A stretch of 64,000 nucleotides of DNA from Coccinella septempunctata. Taxonomy: Eukaryota; Arthropoda; Insecta; Coleoptera; Coccinellidae. The stretch spans positions 10,486,001-10,550,000 of the forward strand of contig NC_058190.1 of assembly GCF_907165205.1 (NCBI RefSeq). Reading direction: 5' to 3'. Both the position numbers and the translations under genes were made by a program. The notes under the pieces were generated by a model. It was not told where the DNA came from. It saw only the letters and a program-made list of their open reading frames with translations, and did no database searches. Positions within the stretch are counted from its first letter, which is position 1; every line of letters begins with the position of its first letter. This document shows, one piece after another, positions 11,103 to 21,284 of the stretch.

Positions 11103-12158
11103 ATAAATATCACATAAGTGAAGCAGGAAAACAACAAAAACTAAGGGAGAAAACGCAAAAATTCTCTACAGTAAAATACAAGGACAAAGTAAAGAAAATT
11201 CGAGTAAAAAAAACATACAAAAACGACGAAACCAACAAGCTAAAGCGAACTAATGAAAGCTTACAAAAGTCAAAAAAACAGCAGTCAAACTATGAAGGTC
11301 AATTATTTAAAATAAAACAAAGTCAACAGTATAAAAAAGTTTTTGAAAAAGGTCCTAACTAAAAATAGCGGGTGTAAAAAACCGCCATGAATAAAGCTGA
11401 ACTAAAAAGGTACAATGTCATAAATAAAAGAACTTACATAAAATCTTCAGAAACAATTCAATGAAAATCATCTGTCATGCTAATGGTCTGAAAAAATAGT
11501 TCGTTTGAATTACTTTAAGGGAAATCAGTGGCCTTTAAACACAAAAGTATTCCGTTTTAAAAAATGGGCAATTTCGTAGATCGATCGAAGAATAATCAGA
11601 ACAGTTATAAACAAAACGAATGAAGATAAATAATCATATCATACGTATTCTACTTAAATACTACTACCGCCATCCCGTCAAAAGAACAAAAACAAAAGCC
11701 ACAGAAGACAAAGTAAACTATAATGAATGAATTCACAAAAACAACACTGCCATCCAGCCGACAGAAGACGAAAAGAGTATTATAAGATGAAGTAATCTGC
11801 AACAAACAAATCGAAAACGCCTCAAACGAGATTAAACATCACAGAATCAACTGTCTGTTCCATACCAGTCCTGTTTTATAAGTTAACATCGGAATTTCTC
11901 GAATATTGACTAATGAACATACCCTCTAATATCATTTGTTTCATGCCAAAATCACAACGCTTGTAAATTTATCGAATTGGATTCCAATTGGATTCCAATT
12001 CGATAGATTCACAAATTCGAAAATTTTACAGCGTTGTGATTTTGGCATGAAACAAATGATATTAGAGGGTATTTTCAATAGTAAATATTCGAGAAATTCC
12101 GATGTTAACTTATAAAACAGGACTGGCATGGAACAGACAGTTGATTCTGTGATGTTTA

Positions 12159-13197
12159 TGGCCGTTTGCACCGTTTGTCTAAACAACGATTATATTCTTA
12201 AACAACGTTTAATTCCTTAACCGGGTTGCACCGTTCCTAAACGTTGATTATAAGGTTTAAACGTTTAAACTAAACGCTGAAATTTGCCCGTTTAAAGCTC
12301 GAGTAAGACATTGATTGAAGTAATACTTCAAATTCGATTGACAACTGTGTTTCCTATTTGTGTTGATATAAAATTCGAATTAATAATTAATGATTTGGAA
12401 GACGATATATTACTTGATGATGATCTTGATGCACTTGGCAATATTGAATTTGGATTTCCCAGACGCTTCCTCGGAGAAGAAATTATTTCGAAGAAATGGA
12501 CAACCTCATTTTATTCAGAAGATTTCGTTTGACGAAAAAAACCGTGTTAGTTTTGTTGCCATATGTGGAAAAAGATCTGGAATTTTATAATTTATTATAA
12601 TATACAAATATAGATATTTCAGGAATAATAGTGTTGCAGCAATATATCGATTGATAGCTACATTGAGGTTTTATGCTAGTGCTGGTCACTTGGCTTCTGT
12701 TGCCAATTTCATAAATGTAGATGTATCGACAGCATCAAGAATTATTGCAAAATTTTCATTAGCAATTGGTAAATTATATTCCGAATTCATTAAAATGCCA
12801 AAGATGAGGAAAAAGTGCAAATTCAACAGTCCTTCACAAGAAGGCTTCTTTTCCTAGGTCCTAGACTAATAAAATGTTTCGATGCTACCCATGTTCGCAA
12901 TTCAAATTCGAAACACAACATCGAAACTCCAAAAGAAATGTTCAAATTTCCCATCTTGACAACAGAAGTTTAGTCATAAAACCTTTACTTCTTTTTCTTT
13001 TTAATTTATCTTCTATGATGTGCTTGGCTGAAATTTTGAATTTTTTATGCTGTGAGTGGTGTTGTCAAACCTATCGATGATTAAAGTAAACAACGATTAT
13101 GATTCCACGGTGCAAACCGTCAACCGCTAAGCAACGTTTGAATATTAAACATCGATTAGTTTAACCATGGTTACCAGCGAAACGGTGCAAACGGGCA
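12159..13197. mobile_element. PIF/Harbinger non-autonomous element with TTA target duplication
   Basis: A 1,039 bp element with inverted ends TGGCCGTTTGCACCGTTT (left) and TGCCCGTTTGCACCGTTT (right, reverse complement), flanked on both sides by TTA at 12156-12158 and 13198-13200. TTA/TWA duplication is the Harbinger signature. Several degenerate copies of the GTTTGCACCGTT / AAACGTTTAA end motif occur inside both ends as subterminal repeats. Removing the element plus one TTA restores the right arm of the palindrome exactly, so this insertion is younger than the palindrome. Confidence 0.9.
12380..12985 (+). pseudogene. Truncated Harbinger transposase inside the element
   Basis: Only the N-terminal third of a HARBI1-type transposase remains. 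FGFPRRFLGEEIISKKW lies near 12447, and after a shift IATLRFYASAGHLASVANFI with DVSTASRIIAKFSLAIGKLY (the helix-turn-helix region) lies at about 12654-12790. FDATHVRNSNS near 12882 carries the first catalytic Asp. The sequence then runs straight into subterminal repeats, so the second Asp, Glu and C-terminus are deleted. The copy is an internal-deletion derivative that would need a transposase from elsewhere to move. Confidence 0.8.
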
Positions 13198-13918
13198 TTA
13201 ATCTCGTTTGAGGCTTTTTCGATTTGTTTGTTGCAGATTACTTCATCTTATAATACTCTTTTCGTCTTCTGTCGGCTGGATGGCAGTGTTGTTTTTGTCA
13301 ATTCATTCATTATAGTTTACTTTGTCTTCTGTGGCTTTTGACGGGATGGCGGTAGTAGTATTTCAGTAGAATACGTATGATATGATTATTTATCTTCATT
13401 CGTTTTGTTTATAACTGTTCTGATTATTCTTCGATCGATCTACGAAATTGCCCATTTTTTAAAACGGAATACTTTTGTGTTTAAAGGCCACTGCTTCGCC
13501 TTAAAGTAATTCAAACGAACTATTTTTTCAGACCACTAGCATGACTTCAGATGATTTTCATTGAATTGTTTCTGAAGATTTTATGTAAGTTCTTTTATTT
13601 ATGACATTGTACCTTTTTAGTTCAGCTTTATTCATGGCGGTTTTTTACACCCGCTATTTTTAGTTAGGACCTTTTTTAAAAACTTTTTTATACTGATGAC
13701 TTTGTTTTATTTTATATAATTGAACTTTATAGTTTGACTGCTGTTTTTTTGACTTTTGTAAGCTTTCATTAGTTCGCTTTAGCTTGTTGCTTTCGTCGTT
13801 TTTGTATGTTTTTTTACTCGAATTTTCTTTACTTTGTCCTTGTATTTTACTGTAGAGAATTTTTGCGTTTTCTCCCCGAGTTTTTGTTGTTTTCCTGCTT
13901 CACTTATGTGATTTTTAT

Positions 13919-13959
13919 ACTCCTGAAGATGAGCTGAATAAGTTCGAAACATGTAGAGT
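13919..13959 (+). ncRNA. Hammerhead-ribozyme-like motif (right arm)
   Basis: The mirror copy of the motif at 11062-11102. The core CTGAAGA and GAAAC are kept, and stem I ACTC/GAGT is kept. Stem II is GAGCT/AGTTC with one G-U wobble. Loop sequence differs by a base or two from the left copy. Confidence 0.55.
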
Positions 13960-14015
13960 TACAAATTAAAATCGCAAAAGTACTTACATCTGAATAGTGT
14001 TTCGATTTATCATAG

Positions 14016-14494
14016 ATAGGATATAACCAAGAAAAGTGTATGTCGACAGAGGAAATCGTAATACAGTTTTAATTAGTACCATCTCGATTTTCATTCAATT
14101 TACGCCTTATTTTTGAGCGTTTGAGTAGCTCCTGGGCAGCTCCGGTGCATCTCACTCGAGCACCGACGCGTTCTTTTTGATTGGGGCGTAAGCACCGGAG
14201 CAGCTCGCGTTCCCTTCCCCTGCCCCCTCTTGCACCAACCCAAATGCTGGTGCACGTCAAGGGCTTGAAGCCCCTGAAGTGACATTTGGGTTATATTTGG
14301 TTATGTTTAGATTTTTGCCGGCAACCGTTTGAAATTGTTATTTTTAAAATTCACCGAATAAAACATATAAAATGGAGGAAACGATTACTTTTATTTTAGA
14401 TGGTAAATACCAAATAAACGTTACAAAATAAGAAAATGAAAGAAGTATGAGAGGAAGAATTGTTCTTGAATTTTTTGATATTTTTCTCAAGGTG
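14016..14494. other. Non-coding; GC-rich patch at 14130-14290
   Basis: No gene recognised. A GC-rich block with repeated gcaccgg/ccggtgc and gctggtgcac motifs lies at 14130-14290 between AT-rich flanks. It has no tRNA-like A or B box that I can defend and no recognisable protein. Confidence 0.4.
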
Positions 14495-15365
14495 TATATC
14501 TTCAGCTCCCGAATATTGTAAATATTTGCTTTCTGAAGCTCAAAAAGCAGTAAGTAATGCAACATCAGTGCCTGTGGAGACGGACATACCATCATGTTCG
14601 TATTTGAAGGATGTGGCGGTAGCTCCAGAGGAAGAACTAACTTCAAGCAATGTCTGGAGCTACCAAAAAACCATATGACTAATAAATTCAATGTCTTCCC
14701 TGTACAAAGATTTCAATGACCCCCGAAGAAGAAAACATATTTTTGAACATGTTTCCAATGACATGTTCAAAATAAATGGAAAAGCTTGATCAGAAGCTAT
14801 AACAAGGCGAAGGATAGCAAGAATAGAACCGGCAAAGGCCCATCAAGATTTTTATTTTTTGAGGCAATCGATGAAATTGTAGGAATGCAACCCAAAAATA
14901 ATTGCCAGCATTCAATAAATTGCCTTGACATTTCTTCAGCAAGTTCTGTGACTGAAAATATCGAGAAATTTCTGGAAACAAATAATAATATAATGTTACG
15001 GACTGGATCAACCACTGTTGATACAGTCCCTTACATAACAGATTTTTCAGAAAGCACAGGACATGTTGAAGAAATGCCAAGTGCTGATGATACTGAAACC
15101 GAAACACGTATGCAACATAAACGTAAAAGAGCAAGTGAAAAACAACTGAGACAAGAATATTAAGAAATGAAGGCCCAGGAATATGCAAGAAGGCAAAGGC
15201 GGCACAATGAGAAATGTGAGATTGAGAGAGAAAGGAATGCCATTGAAAGAAGAAAGTGCAATATTTTGGAGGAATATGTGCGCCATAAAATTAATAAGGC
15301 CAACAGCCAGTGATTTTGTTTTTCACTATCTCTCTTCCCTTTATGTTGCATACAATTTAAGATAA
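14495..15365 (+). pseudogene. Myb/SANT-like DNA-binding protein, Harbinger accessory type, broken
   Basis: One frame reads VWSYQKTI-stop-LINSMSSLYKDFNDPR, a SANT-like first helix with a TGA interruption near 14678. After a frameshift near 14770, NKWKSLIRSYNKAKDSKNRT and RFLFFEAIDEIVGMQP give the third helix and the following insect-specific block. A variable acidic middle leads to a basic, charged coiled-coil tail, KRKRASEKQLRQEY-stop-EMKAQEYARRQRRHNEKC, with a TAA at 15161. Proteins of this form accompany PIF/Harbinger transposases and help them bind DNA and enter the nucleus, and they also exist as host genes. Two stops and a shift argue for a dead copy. Confidence 0.65.
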
Positions 15366-15722
15366 GACTGATCATGTGATATTTTGAAGATTTTTTTGTT
15401 TATTCCACAAGTTTTTGTTTATTTTGTTTTATGCCAAGTCTGATTTTTTTTTAATTCCATAAGTTTTTTGTTTTTGCGGAAAATTTCTTCTTGACGAGTA
15501 CATCTTTGTTGAACCCCAAGAGTACCGCTGATTTGATCCAAATTTATGTATTTATTGAGGAAAGGGAAAATTGGAATTCGAGGCTGATCGACAATTTGGA
15601 CACAAGTTTGAGCGATGAGTGGTAAGTTTTGCAAAACTGATACGAACCCTGTTGGTCTGAATGACATAACCTGACTATGCTGTGAATATTTTGACAAAAA
15701 AAAAACAATATCTGACTAGGAA
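15366..15722. other. No gene recognised
   Basis: A minus-strand open frame spans most of this stretch (stop-free from about 15697 down to 15419) but its protein resembles nothing I know. It overlaps T-rich sequence. It could be part of the transposon that carries the neighbouring YqaJ-like gene. Confidence 0.3.
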
Positions 15723-16840
15723 TTGTTGGAAATAGAAAATAAAACTAGAGATCAGAGACTCTTCCATAAATGGTTTGAGGAAAGACGCATTCCTGAAATA
15801 GCATCAAATTACGGTGAGATTTGTAACAGTACTAGTAATAGAAGTTTAATTAATATTTTGAAAGGAAGTAAGAAGATAATGAACCACCGTTTTTCAAATC
15901 TGTTGCCATTAAACATGGAATAAATAATGAGAGGATTGCCATTTCGAATTATGAATTAAACACCCCCAAAAAGTGTATTAAATCCGGTTCCCAATTCATT
16001 GCTGGATATCCCGATGGATTAGTGCCTAATTGAGGTAAAATATCCCTATTCGTGTAGAAATTTGTAGCATACTGCAGCATGCTTCTAGGGGTTGATGAAA
16101 TATTGCGATAGAAGAACTACGTGTATTTTGAAATGCTATATTTATTATGATCAGATCCAAGGTCTTTTAGAAATCACTGAAAGGGACTGGTGTAATTTCG
16201 TTATATGGACCTTCGGGGAAATTGAAGTAAAACGTATTTATAGGGATAACATTTTCTGGGAAAAAATGTTTTCAACATTGAAAAAATGGAAACTAGAAAT
16301 AGACATGACAATTCTACCAAACGGTTTAGTTTCCGATTCAGCTTATTGTAAAGACATTAGTAGGAGGCACAATATTTCGTTTCTCAATGCTCTCAGTTGC
16401 CATGTTAAAGAAATAACAAGCGAAGAATTTGAAATATTAGCGGGAAAATCTTGGTTAACGAATTTCATGATAGACATATGTTCGAATATTTTAAATATCA
16501 TTTTGGAATTTCAAATATGTAGTTACAATCATGATTATGACCAGATTATAATTCTTTATGCCAATGGGGTAAAGCAACTTTCAATTATTAATTCCCGATC
16601 TGAATAACCTTTTAGCTTTTCCTATTTTTCAAAATTATTCAAATGTTACTGGCCACCCTAATCTTCATCATTTTTGCTCAGCTATCGTAGATGTCACACA
16701 AAAGAAATTTATTTTTTGAATCTAATGAGGAACACTAAGTATGAAACATCGAGATACCTCAATAAACTCTTAAAATTTTTTCATTTTTTAAAAGAAAGTA
16801 GTGAATGTAACATAGATATAATAATATATCTAATTGGGTA
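15723..16840 (+). pseudogene. YqaJ-like exonuclease joined to a Ulp1-like (C48) protease, broken
   Basis: The first part reads LFHKWFEERRIPEIASNYGE with INILKGSKKIM, then after a shift KHGINNERIAISNYEL and SQFIAGYPDGLVPN, then after another YYDQIQGLLEITERDWCNFV. This is the order of YqaJ/lambda-exonuclease-type nucleases: W..R...ITAS, the GRE..EP..A..Y region, PDGLV with its metal-binding Asp, and the QIQ..L motif. The frame continues without a stop into EITSEEFEILAGKSWLTNFM, which matches the start of a Ulp1/SENP protease domain, and after shifts into AIVDVTQKKFIF and YLNKLLKFFHFLKES, matching the 'H W ... vD...k.i...DS' region, although the His-containing stretch is degraded. At least four shifts or stops are present. 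The combination suggests a mobile-element gene rather than a host gene. Confidence 0.6.
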
Positions 16841-16956
16841 ATGGGAGTTAAGAACCAGCACAGAAAATTAAATTAATTTAAGTGTGGGGTGTTTATTATA
16901 TATTTTTTTCGCATCTTCTGATGATATGTCTGGAAATAGTTATTTTTTGTATCTAG

Positions 16957-17040
16957 TGCGCGAAATGCTACTTTGGTGATCGAGAACTGATTTTTCAGTT
17001 CAGAGAAATATAGTCGAGATCACCAAAGTATTTCGCGCAT
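16957..17040. repeat. Imperfect hairpin left of the Crypton
   Basis: gtgcgcgaaatgctactttg and its continuation at 16957-16984 pair with gatcaccaaagtatttcgcg at 17018-17040, with a 3-base gap in one arm and a loop of about 33 bases. The GTGCGCGAA motif recurs in inverted orientation near 18620 on the far side of the recombinase gene. Confidence 0.75.
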
Positions 17041-17290
17041 GAGATGCAAATAAAATTTTTTCTACAAACGTCAAAAATATTATTCTAAAATAAGTAACAT
17101 GCTTAGCTTAATATGAAAAATAGTATTGAACTGGCTTAAACTGTTTTTCCAAATCAAGCAATCACTGTAACTATGGAAATAAAATGGCATTTGTTGACAA
17201 TTATTTCAAAGTGACAATTCTTGATGATTATTTTGGAGTGACTTTTTATTCGCGTCAATTTCGTGCGTGATATTTATAACTGCAAAATAA

Positions 17291-18245
17291 TGGAAATTTC
17301 GAGCGACGATAAAGTAAGCAGTACCCCACCTAACTTGACAGATGAGGCCAATTCAGTAATTTCAAACTGAAACTTAACCTAACCTAACCTAACCTAACTT
17401 GACAGATGAGGCCAATTCAGTAATTTCAAATCTTTTACCGGAAAAATCGAGGCGCCAGTATGAAAATGCATATCAGCTATTTGAAAAATAGTGTGAAGCA
17501 AATAAAGCCAGAAAAATATCCGAAAATGTGTTGAAAGCAACACTCAATGTTAAAGAAAACGTGGATTTTAAGAAATTTACCAAGTTGGTTCCATATTTGA
17601 AAAAATTGTCAGTTAGAAACCATCCTAAGAAATCTAAGGTATTGACTAGAGAAGAAGTTGAACAATTCATAAGAGAGGCAGATGATGAAACATATTTGTT
17701 GGTTAAGGTAGATATTTGATGATTGTTTTATGTGTTTTTTAAATCACTGATTTCCTTTTAGGTTGTTTCAATACTGGGTATTTCTGGTGGTTGCCGCCGT
17801 GGGGAACTCACTAAAATGACGGTCGATGACATAGAAGATAAAAATTCCATTTTGATTGTTGAAGTACCCGATACAAAAACGAATATACAACGAATTTTTA
17901 CAGTTTCAAATTCAGATTATATTAACATTTACCGAAAATACGCGGCTCTTCCTCCAAGTTATGCTACCAGTCGCCGATTGTTTAAGAAGTATCAAAATAA
18001 AAGATGTTTTAACCAAGTTGTCGAAATAAATAGTATTTGAAAGATGCCCAGCTTAATAGCAAAACACCTAGAATTACCAGATCCTGATGCTTGCACGGGC
18101 CATGGTTTTCGGAGAACATCAGCCACACTCCTTGCTAATACGGGGGCCGATATATGTGTTGTGAAGCGACATGGAGGATGAAAATCTCCGTGGCCGAAGG
18201 ATACGTGGAAGATTCTATCAACAATGAAATTCAAATATCAAATTA
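17291..18245 (+). pseudogene. Crypton-type tyrosine recombinase with one intron
   Basis: A phage-integrase-fold recombinase. The N-terminal part reads NLTDEANSVISN, interrupted by a 64 bp duplication with telomeric filler, then LLPEKSRRQYENAYQLFEK. The core begins KSKVLTREEVEQFIREADDE. A GT-AG intron of 54 bp (17708-17761) separates TYLLVK from VVSILGISGGCRRGELTKM, whose Arg is the first catalytic residue. HGFRRTSATLLANTGADI holds the H-x-x-R motif near 18105. GG-stop-K near 18180 replaces the usual GGW, and after a one-base shift VAEGYVEDSINN supplies the catalytic Tyr. All catalytic residues are therefore identifiable, but the duplication, two stops (at about 17491 and 18040), another stop and a shift inactivate it. 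Confidence 0.82.
17329..17430. repeat. 64 bp duplication with (CCTAA)4 telomeric filler
   Basis: The 38 bases at 17329-17366 are repeated exactly at 17393-17430. The 26 bases between the copies end in TTAACCTAACCTAACCTAA, which with the CCTAA that opens the second copy gives four perfect CCTAA units (17378-17397). CCTAA/TTAGG is the insect telomere repeat. The first copy also begins with CCTAA, so the break point offered a telomere-like end. Confidence 0.92.
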
Positions 18246-18762
18246 AATTTTAGAGTGTGAAATTTCAGGATCAAGTGTGAAGGCTGTCACCTCTACGGCA
18301 GTTGCTTGCAAATCAAAAATGGATAGTCTTCCAACTCCCAAAACTACGATATCACGAGGTGAATCTGAGTTATCTGGTTTAGGAATAAATATTGGTTCGT
18401 GCACTGGCTGCACCATTAATGTTAACATTGTAAATAATAAATAAAATTAGGTAGTGTTAAATTTTCTCATTATTTGAGAACCTTAATTCTTGTTATAGAT
18501 TAATAAATAAATGATTTCTTGGATTTTTGCTTGATTGAGGAACATAAAGGTTAAGATATAAAAATCCCATATAGTTTACATGCAGTGTGCGAAGTAAGTA
18601 TTTCGCACACTACTTCGCGCACGGTGTCATGGTAACGAAGGAAAATGAAAAAAAAGGTCACTTCGCATATTGTTGTCAATGCGCGAACCTTGTCATTTTT
18701 TGACGTTTGTAGAAAAATGTCTGTTTTGTGGAATCGAGATTGATCAAACATCACTTAATGAC
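18246..18762. other. Right flank of Crypton; small hairpins, no gene
   Basis: No protein is recognisable. The stretch holds the hairpin at 18585-18610, a cttcgcgcac motif at about 18614-18622, and the inverted-repeat partner at 18694-18715. From 18717 to 18762 is the unique flank into which the P-like element inserted. Confidence 0.5.
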
Positions 18763-20236
18763 CAAAGATTATAGAGTAGAAAGATGGGAAACGAGGCGAC
18801 TAAAGCGATTTGAGCGACATCTGTGTGTCACGCGTGTTTTTAAAAAGCTAGGACTGGTTGAAATATTAATTTGAGTGCCATTTGCAGAAATATATGAAAT
18901 TTTTCAAGATTTCAGACGTCAATTTTGATGGTTTTGAATGTTTTGATTCTCATTCCGCTTTTTGTTTATCTGGCTCGTTCTAGTTGCTGATTTTTGGAGT
19001 TTTTTGTCTTATTTCTTGGTGAAAACATCAAAATATTGTTCGAAAATTATGGAATGGTGAAGAACGGTGGATCAAATAATAAAATGTATTTTACGTGATT
19101 AAGTTTTTCACTCAACTAAGGAAAATAGAAGCGTAAGTATTAAAAGTCGTAACATGTGAATCGGTCATTCATTGATTCTTATTTTCAGTGCTCCGAAGTG
19201 GATGAAATTCTCAGGGATTGAAGACAATTACTTCAGCAAACACTACTAACTACACCATGTGCAATGAACATTTTACTGCAGATCAATTGAGAACTGTTCA
19301 TCGACGTAAATTGTTGTATGCAGAAAGCATCCCTTGCATGAACGGCCTATTAAGTGAAAATGATGATCTTTATAGGTCCATTCAATGATTCTCAATTGCT
19401 TCTCTTTCAATATATTCAGAAATGCAGAGGTTTTATTGATTTCCATTTGGGAACCAAGGGACTGTCAAATTGTTGTTAAGAAAGTCAAAGTTTTATGAAA
19501 CCTGCTGTGAGTGTTTTGTTCATTCATTAATCAATTTGTATATTGTGTCATGAAGAGACCATATCATAAGGAAATCATAAAAAAAGCACCAAGAAACTAT
19601 ACTGACATACAGGTCTTGCGAATGTCTGCAAGTTTTTTTTTTAAGTGTGGTTCTGAAAATTCTTTAAATAATACCGACATATGTAAGTAACTGGAATATG
19701 TATGCTATGATGGTTTATTGAATATTGGTTCATATTAATTTCTGATATATGTATATTTCACAAATTCAACTAAGTTCATTAATTCAGAACAACCTATTGT
19801 ACAGAAACAACACCTTCGACGTATAGCAGATCACCATATACTTTAGTGTCCTAGGAAAAGCTTCATTTATTGCCCACTATTTCAATTTCTGTAAATTTTT
19901 TATGAATTACAAATAAACATATAGCACATCGAACAGCGTTTTTCGTAGATACCAATTGACTTCAAACAATATTTAGATACTTTTGTTTTGTCGCTCAGGA
20001 TGTTTGTTTTCTGATAGAAACAAAGTCAATATTGGAATGCAATACGAGAAATAGAATCCGAATTTCGCGCCCCTCAATCAAAAAACAGAAAACTGTTATC
20101 AAAAAGTTTTCCTGTATTGACAGTGCGTTTTTAGCGCCATCTCATTGTCACGCGTGTTTTCACTGGCCAAAATGTAGTCGGTTTTTAGTACTAGCGATAT
20201 GAGGGCGTTTCCTATCTTTCTACTCTATAATCTTTG
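18763..20236. mobile_element. Complete non-autonomous P-like element with target duplication
   Basis: 1,474 bp bounded by terminal inverted repeats of about 31 bp, both starting CAAAGATTATAGAGTAGAAA and differing at one position. Flanks are direct repeats of CTTAATGAC (18754-18762 and 20237-20245). P elements make 8 bp duplications; the ninth base may be chance. It has no transposase core. Its only coding remnant is a THAP domain at 19057-19386. Confidence 0.88.
19057..19386 (+). pseudogene. THAP DNA-binding domain remnant
   Basis: VKNGGSNNKMYFT near 19059 continues, after a GT-AG intron at about 19132-19188, as APKWMKFSGIEDNYFSKHY with the conserved Trp. A shift or stop is followed by MCNEHFTADQLRTVHRRKLL (the C-x-x-H pair) and AESIPCMN in place of AVP. 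These are the zinc-ligand and core positions of a THAP finger, the DNA-binding domain of P-family transposases. Stops within the second exon make it inactive. The transposase that normally follows is absent. Confidence 0.65.
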
Positions 20237-20245
20237 CTTAATGAC

Positions 20246-20639
20246 GTCAAATGTGACAATCTTCAAAGGATGTGAAGTGTCAATATTTCCAACTTGTGTC
20301 CACATTCGAGTCAAAACACATTTGATATATGCACCTTATAGGAGTTGTGTTTTCTGTTCTGTTTGTAAATACTTTATTAATTTTTATTCTTGTTCTGTAC
20401 AGAATATTATTTAATTTTTGAAAATTTTTTATTGTGTTAAGTAACAGGTGCTGGAAGTTATCCTCGGGTGTCCAACAGATAACAATTTTTATGAATATGT
20501 TGATGAATATGTCACCCAATATGTTTTTGAATATTTTTCTCTTATTCAGGTTTTCAAAATTAACAAACGAAAGGCCATCAAATTTGAAACTAAAAAAGGT
20601 GATTATCCCTCTACAACCGGAGGGTAATATGTGCCCTTT
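20246..20639. other. No gene recognised
   Basis: AT-rich sequence between the P-like element and a short coding remnant. A minus-strand frame is open but resembles no family I know and overlaps the coding-looking plus strand downstream. Confidence 0.35.
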
Positions 20640-20917
20640 ATTACTTATATTCGTGTGTAAATGGTGCCGGCTGCAAGAACGGCGATCATCTTTATGAAGC
20701 TGGCACCACGGTGTCCATTGCCAGAAATCAAGATGTAATGATGGGGTACTTATCTCATATCCTGAACAAGATGGAAGCCATAGATAAGTCAATACGAGAC
20801 ATTAAGAAGATATTATCTGGTTACCATACATGTCCTGATAAGTGCAATGAGGTCCACTTCTCAAAACGTGTGAATAGATCAAAATCCTCACCCAGGCCAT
20901 CTAAAAGAAATATCTAA
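20640..20917 (+). pseudogene. Unidentified coding remnant with a charged helix
   Basis: A plus-strand frame that continues upstream of its first ATG reads GAGCKNGDHLYEAGTTVSIA, then MMGYLSHILNKMEAIDKSIR and DIKKILSGYHTCPD. The middle has a heptad-like pattern of hydrophobic residues and could form a coiled coil. A lysine/serine-rich end stops at 20915. I do not recognise the family. Its position between two P-like pieces suggests transposon origin but does not prove it. Confidence 0.35.
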
Positions 20918-21284
20918 TAATGAGTCCGATCATGATATGACAGATCAGGCTGGACCCTCCAACATCAGAGGCGTACTGTCAAATGGTGGAAGCGAATTGT
21001 CTTCCTTTTCATAACTGCTACGATAGTCACAAATGCTCTTCATTTATATAATGAAATAAACAATTACGGAGGTAGGAGAAAAGGTTGTGGAGAAATTATT
21101 GAAGGAAGGAAACCAATCTGGAATGAACTTCCATAACCAACCCTCAACATCAGGAAACAATTCTTCTTCATCAAATTCGCCAAGGGCTGTATGCTATGTG
21201 CTGCAACATCAGCAAATAGCTCGTCAAGCAAAAGAGCCCATAAGCAGAAAGAAGTAGCCGACCAGAAAAATTGTGTGGTTTCCA

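Larger units (their letters stand above)
11006..14015. mobile_element. Large palindromic (foldback) element with nested Harbinger insertion
   Basis: The left arm, 11006 to about 11985, is the reverse complement of the right arm, about 11985 to 14015, once an inserted block at 12159-13200 is removed. For example the sequence at 11021-11070 reappears inverted at 13943-13992, and that at 11801-11835 reappears inverted at 13198-13230. Arms are about 0.98 kb each and highly similar. The apex is an AT-rich block with repeated attccaattgg. There is no protein-coding capacity of its own. Each outer arm carries a hammerhead-like core, which suggests a derivative of a Penelope-like terminal repeat (pLTR) in inverted arrangement. 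That origin is inference. Confidence 0.8.
17058..18716. mobile_element. Crypton-type element bounded by a 20 bp inverted repeat
   Basis: The tyrosine recombinase gene lies between tttttctacaaacgtcaaaa at about 17058 and its reverse complement at about 18694-18715. Inverted GTGCGCGAA-like motifs and small hairpins (for example gtgtgcgaa/ttcgcacac at 18585-18610) lie near both ends. Cryptons are not expected to have conventional terminal inverted repeats, so these may mark a different boundary or a flanking MITE. The element's true ends are uncertain. Confidence 0.5.

Noticed and set aside
11069..11362. Lysine-rich 97-codon frame as a gene
   Set aside because: It lies entirely within one arm of the palindrome, begins inside the hammerhead-like motif, and the other arm does not keep the frame.
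14069..14285. Overlapping minus-strand frames in the GC-rich patch
   Set aside because: They are short, repetitive and without known motifs; GC-rich DNA has few stops by composition.
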